The notes under the pieces are model-generated. The model did not search any database, was not told the origin of the DNA, and saw only the letters and a list, made by a program, of their open reading frames with translations. Shown here one piece after another: positions 51,103 to 55,939 of a DNA stretch of 55,939 nt (within the stretch, counting starts at the first letter, position 1; the number at the start of each line of letters is the position of its first letter). The position numbers and the translations under genes are program-made. Origin of the DNA: a virus; IMG/VR virus record IMGVR_UViG_3300032282_004797, positions 1-55,939 of that record; one strand, 5' to 3'.

Positions 51103-52354
51103 CGAATACAATAACACTGAAATCTTAGCAAAAGATTACAAACAGCCATCAAACTCATTTATTATACATTTTGTGAATGGTGCTTTATGTGAAATTAAAG
51201 GCCCGATATCAAAAAAATACAAGGTTGTTTTTTCTGATAATAAAACTGGGCATGTTCATCACGTATCTGAAATCACAAATAATATGTGGACTAAAAGTGC
51301 TATTGAATATTTTGTTGAATGGAATATTAAAGTGTATGAATTAGAAACTGATGAGTTAGTTTTTGAACACACATACGATTGTAAAGACAAACGAGTTTAT
51401 ATTCACCTAGATAGCTCAGCTGTTGGTGATACAATGGCTTGGTTCCCTTATGCTGATGAGTTTAGAAAAAAACACGGTTGTAAGGTATTGTGTTCAACAT
51501 TCCATAACGAATGGTTTGAGCAAATGTACCCAGAAATTGAATTTGTTAAACCTGGTACACCTGTAATCGATTTATATGCGATGTATAAAATTGGTTGGTT
51601 CTATGATAACAAAGAAGTTGTTAAATCTAAAATACCAATTGACTTTAAACAACACCCTTTACAAGAAAGTAGCTCATGTATTTTAGGACTTGATTATACA
51701 GAAGTTAAACCAAAGGTGTTTGTACCTGATGAACCAAGTAGAATTGAGGGTAAATATGTTATTATCGCACCACATGCATCAGCGCATGCTAAATATTGGA
51801 ATCATCCAGGTGGGTGGCAAGGTGTTATTGATCATTTGAATAATAATGGTTATAAAGTTGTTATGATTACGTCAGAAAAATTGGGTGATGCTTGGCATGA
51901 TTCAAAACTTGGTGGTACATTAAGAAATGTTATTGATAAAACTGGTGGGGAGATTGATCTTGTTGACCGAATGATTGACATTAAACACGCATCAGCCTTT
52001 ATTGGGCTTGGTAGTGGATTAAGTTGGTTATCTTGGGCAATTGGGACACCTACGGTTCTTATTTCAGGTTTTAGTTATCCTTTATCCGAGTTTGCTGATT
52101 GTGAAAGAATTTTTAATCCAGATGTTTGTAACGGATGTTTTAATAGACATTGGTTAAATCCAGGTGATTGGGAATGGTGCCCAGATCACAAAGACACCCC
52201 AAGACATTTTGAATGTTCTAAAACCATTAAAACCCAAACAGTTATAGACGCTGTTGATAGACTTTTAAGTAAAAAAGAAGAGGTTATTCAAGAGGTGACT
52301 GAAGAAGTTTCAGAAAAAAAAGAGAAGAAAAGTTTTTTTGGTAAGTTTTTTTAG
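51083..52354 (+). CDS. Protein O-heptosyltransferase, TibC/BAHT-type (GT9-like)
   Basis: A 423-residue protein. HLDSSAVGDTMAWFPYADEF and KVLCSTFHNEWFEQMYPEIEF are typical of the bacterial autotransporter heptosyltransferase family. The donor half has PHASAHAKYWNHPGGWQGVI and ASAFIGLGSGLSWLSWAIGTP. Near the end C349-NG-C352, C366 and C378 form the four-cysteine iron site known from TibC. The family adds heptose from ADP-heptose to Ser in strand-loop-strand repeats of surface proteins. A 30-residue Lys/Glu-rich tail ending KSFFGKFF is extra. No autotransporter substrate lies in the window. Confidence 0.83.
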   Translation: MKDILINEYNNTEILAKDYKQPSNSFIIHFVNGALCEIKGPISKKYKVVFSDNKTGHVHHVSEITNNMWTKSAIEYFVEWNIKVYELETDELVFEHTYDCKDKRVYIHLDSSAVGDTMAWFPYADEFRKKHGCKVLCSTFHNEWFEQMYPEIEFVKPGTPVIDLYAMYKIGWFYDNKEVVKSKIPIDFKQHPLQESSSCILGLDYTEVKPKVFVPDEPSRIEGKYVIIAPHASAHAKYWNHPGGWQGVIDHLNNNGYKVVMITSEKLGDAWHDSKLGGTLRNVIDKTGGEIDLVDRMIDIKHASAFIGLGSGLSWLSWAIGTPTVLISGFSYPLSEFADCERIFNPDVCNGCFNRHWLNPGDWEWCPDHKDTPRHFECSKTIKTQTVIDAVDRLLSKKEEVIQEVTEEVSEKKEKKSFFGKFF

Positions 52355-52355
52355 G

Positions 52356-52390
52356 TATATTTGTTGCTATAATGTAAAATAGTAACAAAT
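52356..52390 (+). promoter_or_regulatory. TATATTTG box within a 12-bp inverted repeat before the endolysin gene
   Basis: TATATTTG (52356-52363) starts 2 nt after the previous stop. ATTTGTTGCTAT (52359-52370) and ATAGTAACAAAT (52379-52390) form a 12-bp stem with one G-U pair, loop AATGTAAA, ending directly before the ATG. There is no T-tract, so it is more likely an operator or a start-codon hairpin than a terminator. The upstream TTTG is only 15 nt from the -7 box. Confidence 0.5.
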
Positions 52391-52966
52391 ATGTTTTATA
52401 AATATGATGAAAAACAACTCAAATTTGTTAAGAACAAATTGGGTATGAGAATAGCACTGGGAACCACCATTTTATTGATGGTTGGTTCTTTTTTTATTGG
52501 TAGGTATACAAGTGGTACATTAACTAAATATGAAAGAGATTATATCCATATTAATTGGGCAAAAGAACGTAACACGATTAATAAGGAAAAATTAGCTAAA
52601 GAGTTAAAAGAATGCGGTATTAAGTTTCCACATATTATAATGGCGCAAGCTATTATCGAATCTGCACATTTTACAAGTTGGCTTTATAAGAAAAATAATA
52701 ACCTATTTGGTATGATGATACCAGGTTCAAGAAACACCACAAATATTTCCACTAATGGTAAATACGCTAAATATGATACGTGGCAAAGATGTGTACTTGA
52801 TATGGGTTATTTACAACAATATAATTTAAAAGGTGTTAGATTGAATAATGATGAAGATTATTTTATATATTTAAAAAATAGTAATTACGCTGAAGCACCA
52901 GACTATATACAAGTTTTAAAGAAAACAATACAAACAGAAAATTTAAAATCATATTTTAATGAGTAA
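52391..52966 (+). CDS. Endolysin: membrane-anchored glucosaminidase (GH73/FlgJ-like)
   Basis: A 191-residue protein. One N-terminal hydrophobic helix (IALGTTILLMVGSFFIG, residues 21-37) follows a basic stretch, so it is a signal anchor rather than a cleaved signal peptide. The catalytic domain has FPHIIMAQAIIESAHFTSWL (E90 the expected acid), NNLFGMM and YAKYDTWQRCVLDMGYLQQ, the pattern of N-acetylglucosaminidases that cut peptidoglycan. A signal-anchor-release type of export is possible, since the helix is short and holds Gly, Ser and Thr. It overlaps the next gene by 8 nt. Confidence 0.85.
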   Translation: MFYKYDEKQLKFVKNKLGMRIALGTTILLMVGSFFIGRYTSGTLTKYERDYIHINWAKERNTINKEKLAKELKECGIKFPHIIMAQAIIESAHFTSWLYKKNNNLFGMMIPGSRNTTNISTNGKYAKYDTWQRCVLDMGYLQQYNLKGVRLNNDEDYFIYLKNSNYAEAPDYIQVLKKTIQTENLKSYFNE

Positions 52967-53792
52967 AGAAAAATTAGTGGATATTTTATCCACCCCGACT
53001 TATTGTGGGCAAGAACAATATCTTATAGCAAAAATAACAAGGTATCTTAATGAGAGTAATTTAGATTACGTTATTGATGAGCACGGTAATATCTATGTAA
53101 CAAAAGGTGTTGCTGATTATTACCCTTGTGTTGTCGCACATACCGATTCAGTTCATAGAATTGTTGAAATGGATATTCTTGAACGTGAGGATGATGAAGA
53201 CATTTTATATGCTGTTGAGAAAGGTACCAAAAAAAGAACTGGTTGTGGTGGAGATAATAAGGCGGGTGTATACGTTTGCCTGGAATTACTTGAACGTGCT
53301 GAAGTACTTAAAGCAGCTTTTTTTGTTTCAGAAGAATATGGTTGTTTTGGTTCAATACTTTCAGATGAAACGTTCTTTGAAAACGTTGGTTACGCACTCC
53401 AATTTGATGCCCCAGAAAATGATTGGGTAACACACTACTGTAATGGTGTTAAATTATTTGATGAAGAGGGTGATTTTTATAAAACAATTCAACCAATCTT
53501 AGAGGATTACATGGGTGATTACTCTTTGGGTAGACATCCATACACAGATGTTAGTATTCTTGGTGCATTTCATGACTTTTCTTGTATCAACTATTCGGTT
53601 GGTTATTACAACATGCATTCAAATATGGAATATGTTAGTGTTGGTTATGCACAACAAGCCAGAAATATCGCTTTAGAGATCATTTCTTCTCTTGGTAATA
53701 TAAAGTATCCATTTATTGATGAAAATGTCAGAATAGACAAAGAAAAGGCCAAAACAAGGGCTTTAAAATCACTTAATGGATTACGAAAATAA
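52959..53792 (+). CDS. M20-like zinc metallopeptidase
   Basis: A 277-residue protein with the di-zinc ligands of M20/M28-type peptidases: AHTDSVH (H61, D63), GGDNKAG (D99), SEEYG (E125 the base, E126 a ligand), QFDAPEND (D150), and a late His in YYNMHSNMEY. It resembles tripeptidase T but is much shorter (277 versus about 400 residues) and lacks the dimerisation domain. It would release amino acids or trim peptides. Pairing with an endolysin by an 8-nt overlap suggests that it may cut cell-wall peptides or host peptides late. It is the last gene before the terminator. Confidence 0.83.
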   Translation: MSKEKLVDILSTPTYCGQEQYLIAKITRYLNESNLDYVIDEHGNIYVTKGVADYYPCVVAHTDSVHRIVEMDILEREDDEDILYAVEKGTKKRTGCGGDNKAGVYVCLELLERAEVLKAAFFVSEEYGCFGSILSDETFFENVGYALQFDAPENDWVTHYCNGVKLFDEEGDFYKTIQPILEDYMGDYSLGRHPYTDVSILGAFHDFSCINYSVGYYNMHSNMEYVSVGYAQQARNIALEIISSLGNIKYPFIDENVRIDKEKAKTRALKSLNGLRK

Positions 53793-53815
53793 AAAAGGGG
53801 CGCTAGGCCCCTTTT
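53793..53815. terminator. Bidirectional terminator between convergent genes
   Basis: AAAAGGGGC (53793-53801) and GCCCCTTTT (53807-53815) form a perfect 9-bp stem around GCTAG, with A and T tracts on the two sides. It serves the peptidase gene and the leftward fibre gene, whose stop is at 53817. Confidence 0.88.
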
Positions 53816-53816
53816 C

Positions 53817-55939
53817 TTATTTCTTTAGACTCTGAATTTCTTTGTCTAAGTCTTTTATTGCTTCGATAAGTAGACCAACCAAGTTTGCGTAAGCAACACT
53901 TAAGTGTCCGTTGTCTTCTCTTACAGAGATTACCTCTGGGATTACTTTTTGAACCTCTTGTGCAATCACACCCATTTGTAATGATTTGTCTTCAGTATCT
54001 TTTCTCGTGTAGTTAACACCTCTCATACTTCTTACTTTATTCAAGGCATCGCTAATTGTCACGATATTTTCTTTAACTCTCTCATCCGAGTAAGCTGTAA
54101 CGTTACCAGAAGCATAGATATCACCACCAACATCCAATGTGAATGAAGGAGAGGCGTTATTGATACCCAATCTAGTGTTGGTCATATCAGCTTTCAAGAA
54201 GCTAACGCTTTGTACAGTTGCTGTACCAGTTGTTCTAACTAAGTAGTCAGGTTGGTTTGTGAATGAACCACCACTGATACCTGATGTACCACTAATTGAT
54301 TGTCCACTTGTACCAGCAGCACCTGTAGTACCACTTGTACCAGGAGCACCTGTCGTACCGTTTGTACCAGCAACACCTGATGAACCCGATGTTTTACTTG
54401 AACCACCTAAACCGCTCGTACCATCAGTACCAGAAGTACCAGAAGAACCAGAGTTACCAGCCACACCCGCAGTACCGTTTGTACCTCTTAAACCAGAAGT
54501 ACCACTCGTACCACTCGTACCACTTGAACCGTTAGCACCTGATGTACCGTTAGCACCAACACCCGATGTACCAGCACCTGAAGTACCTGATGTACCGTTA
54601 GCACCTGATGTACCATTAGCACCGTTAACACCTGAGTTACCAGCGGCACCTGAAGTACCATTAGAACCGTTTATAGCTGATGTACCTGAATTACCGTTAG
54701 CACCATTGTTACCGTTGTTACCTGAAGTACCGTTTGTACCTGTTGATCCTGATAGACCAGAGTTACCTGAGTTACCGTTGTTACCTGAAGTACCGTTTGT
54801 ACCTGTTGATCCTGATAGACCAGAGTTACCTGAGTTACCATTGTTACCAACGGTACCAGCAGTACCTGAAGTAGCTGAAGTCCCAGAAGAACCAGAGTTT
54901 GCACTCAATCCTGATGTACCAGCGTTACCTGTTGTACCGTTTGTACCTGATGTTGCAGATGAACCACTTAATTGAGATAATCCTGAGTTACCAGCAGCCC
55001 CTGAAGTACCATTCGTACCATTTGAACCTGAAGTTCCTGATAAACCTGAGTTACCGTTACCACCAACAGCACCATTTGTACCAGTAGAACCGTTAGTTCC
55101 ACTTACACCTGAAACACCACCAAGACCAACACCACCAGCATTACCCGAAGTACCAGTAGAACCGTTAGTTCCACTTACACCTGAATTACCACTTGCACCA
55201 TTGTTACCATTATTACCTGAAGTACCATTTGTACCAGTTGATCCAGATGAACCACTTAATGCTGAAGTACCTATGTTACCAGCAGCACCATTTGTACCAT
55301 TCGTACCTGAAGATCCTGATGTACCTGATACATTACTTGTACCAGAAGGAACAGGTAAACCGTTTGTACCACCAGTACCTGAAGATCCAGATGTACCACT
55401 TACAGCTGAGTTACCGTTACCACCCGCATTACCATTATTACCTGTTGTACCATTTGAACCTGAAGTTCCTGATAAACCTGAGTTACCGTTTCCACCATTA
55501 TTACCGTTTGTACCTGTTGATCCTGAAGTTCCTGAAGAACCTGAGTTATTACTAGCACCATTGTTACCAACAGTACCAATAGTACCTGAAGTTGCGGATG
55601 AACCTGAGGTTCCTGAAGAACCTGCTATTCTAGAGATACCATCAGTACCCGCAGTACCTGTTGTTCCAGAAGAACCTGAAGAACCTGAGTTAGCGGATAA
55701 ACCGTTTGTACCAGCATTACCTGTTGTACCACCAGTTCCTGAAGAACCAGAAGAACCACTTAACGCTGAAGCTCCGATGTTACCAGCGTTACCTGACGTA
55801 CCATTAGAACCTGAAGAACCTGAAGAACCTGATAATCTACTAGCACCATCTAAACCAGCGGTACCTGTTGTACCACTTGAACCAGCTGTACCTGAAGATT
55901 TACTTAAGTTAGAAGCACCATCTGTACCAGCAGAACCGC
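53817..55939 (-). CDS. Giant collagen-like fibre protein with C-terminal S74 chaperone domain (5' end outside window)
   Basis: The frame is open from 53817 to the window edge, giving about 707 residues of the C-terminal part. Roughly the first 560 are Gly-X-Y repeats with Ser, Thr, Asn and Ala (GTSGTSG, NGTSGNNGN), the layout of trimeric collagen-like phage fibres. Then about 45 residues lead to an intramolecular chaperone domain: YSDERVKENI (Ser at 54087-54089, Lys at 54072-54074), MGVIAQEVQKVIPEV and a final helix EAIKDLDKEIQSLKK. The SDxRxKxNI motif is that of peptidase S74, which cuts itself off after trimer folding. A TTG at 54906-54908 gives a false internal start; the repeat frame runs straight through it. 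Confidence 0.93.
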   Translation of the reverse strand, partial: GSAGTDGASNLSKSSGTAGSSGTTGTAGLDGASRLSGSSGSSGSNGTSGNAGNIGASALSGSSGSSGTGGTTGNAGTNGLSANSGSSGSSGTTGTAGTDGISRIAGSSGTSGSSATSGTIGTVGNNGASNNSGSSGTSGSTGTNGNNGGNGNSGLSGTSGSNGTTGNNGNAGGNGNSAVSGTSGSSGTGGTNGLPVPSGTSNVSGTSGSSGTNGTNGAAGNIGTSALSGSSGSTGTNGTSGNNGNNGASGNSGVSGTNGSTGTSGNAGGVGLGGVSGVSGTNGSTGTNGAVGGNGNSGLSGTSGSNGTNGTSGAAGNSGLSQLSGSSATSGTNGTTGNAGTSGLSANSGSSGTSATSGTAGTVGNNGNSGNSGLSGSTGTNGTSGNNGNSGNSGLSGSTGTNGTSGNNGNNGANGNSGTSAINGSNGTSGAAGNSGVNGANGTSGANGTSGTSGAGTSGVGANGTSGANGSSGTSGTSGTSGLRGTNGTAGVAGNSGSSGTSGTDGTSGLGGSSKTSGSSGVAGTNGTTGAPGTSGTTGAAGTSGQSISGTSGISGGSFTNQPDYLVRTTGTATVQSVSFLKADMTNTRLGINNASPSFTLDVGGDIYASGNVTAYSDERVKENIVTISDALNKVRSMRGVNYTRKDTEDKSLQMGVIAQEVQKVIPEVISVREDNGHLSVAYANLVGLLIEAIKDLDKEIQSLKK
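54711..54836 (-). repeat. 63-bp exact tandem duplication in the fibre gene
   Basis: 54711-54773 and 54774-54836 are identical over 63 bp, giving 21 residues twice. The rest of the gene is made of related but diverged Gly-X-Y units, so this copy is recent. Confidence 0.9.

Noticed and set aside
53817-54908. Fibre gene starting at TTG 54908
   Set aside because: The frame and the Gly-X-Y pattern continue without a stop to 55939, so the TTG is an internal Leu codon.
54259-54975. Rightward open frame rich in Pro and Val opposite the fibre gene
   Set aside because: It is the antisense of the Gly-X-Y repeat. The regular codons of the fibre keep several other frames open, and no start signal or sensible composition supports it. 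The same applies to the rightward frames at 54335, 54899 and 55193.
1-55939. CRISPR array or tRNA genes
   Set aside because: No regular direct repeats with unique spacers were seen, since the repeats are coding. I found no cloverleaf-like stretch ending in CCA or with a clear T-loop GTTCRANNC; a dedicated search would be needed to be sure.

Overview
The window looks like part of a large, AT-rich, T4-like tailed phage (myovirus) that infects a Bacteroidota host. The T4 relationship comes from a recognisable virion module: TerL (gp17), portal (gp20), prohead protease (gp21), a core/scaffold-like protein (gp22), major capsid protein (gp23) and a gp13-like neck protein. It is supported by a family B DNA polymerase, a PhoH-like ATPase and a gp55-like late sigma factor. 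The Bacteroidota host is inferred from promoters with a TATATTTG -7 element (two with TTTG 19 nt upstream and one at 20 nt), from the near absence of Shine-Dalgarno sequences, from a DUF4494-like protein and from Gly-Thr-Ser collagen-like fibres. I see no tRNA, CRISPR array, integrase, transposase or reverse transcriptase.

Layout. At 1-7.6 kb there are leftward virion/neck candidates, a SNF2-type helicase, a GP88-like Cys-motif protein, a gp13-like neck protein and a collagen-like fibre/whisker-like protein. At 7.7-10.8 kb is a family B DNA polymerase with an extra domain inside its exonuclease region. At 10.8-13.7 kb is a run of small late-type genes including a WYL-like protein and a Pam3-gp28-like holin candidate. 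At 13.8-26.2 kb is a long operon of glycan enzymes (PfkB/HldE-like kinase, KdsC-like phosphatase, seven glycosyltransferases, a methyltransferase) with dUTPase, PhoH and the gp55-like sigma factor. At 26.2-33.2 kb are large virion/baseplate candidates. At 33.2-45.1 kb is the packaging and head module. At 45.2-52.4 kb is a second glycan operon (a three-part glycosyltransferase, an FkbM methyltransferase, a GT4, a NodU/TobZ-type carbamoyltransferase and a TibC/BAHT-type heptosyltransferase). At 52.4-53.8 kb are a membrane-anchored glucosaminidase-type endolysin and an M20-like metallopeptidase. From 53.8 kb to the end is a leftward giant collagen-like fibre ending in an S74 chaperone domain and open at the window edge.

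How it fits together. Two promoter classes can be read. Host-like TATATTTG boxes precede the polymerase, both glycan operons, the gene upstream of TerL and the lysis pair. A second motif, [G/C]ATATTTATA-like, sits 10-17 nt ahead of virion genes on both strands, and I propose it is the late promoter read by the phage gp55-like sigma factor. Perfect hairpins with T-tracts separate the blocks, and two of them overlap the next promoter. The two glycan operons together suggest that the phage decorates something extensively. The Ser/Thr-rich collagen-like fibres are an attractive target, but that is inference.
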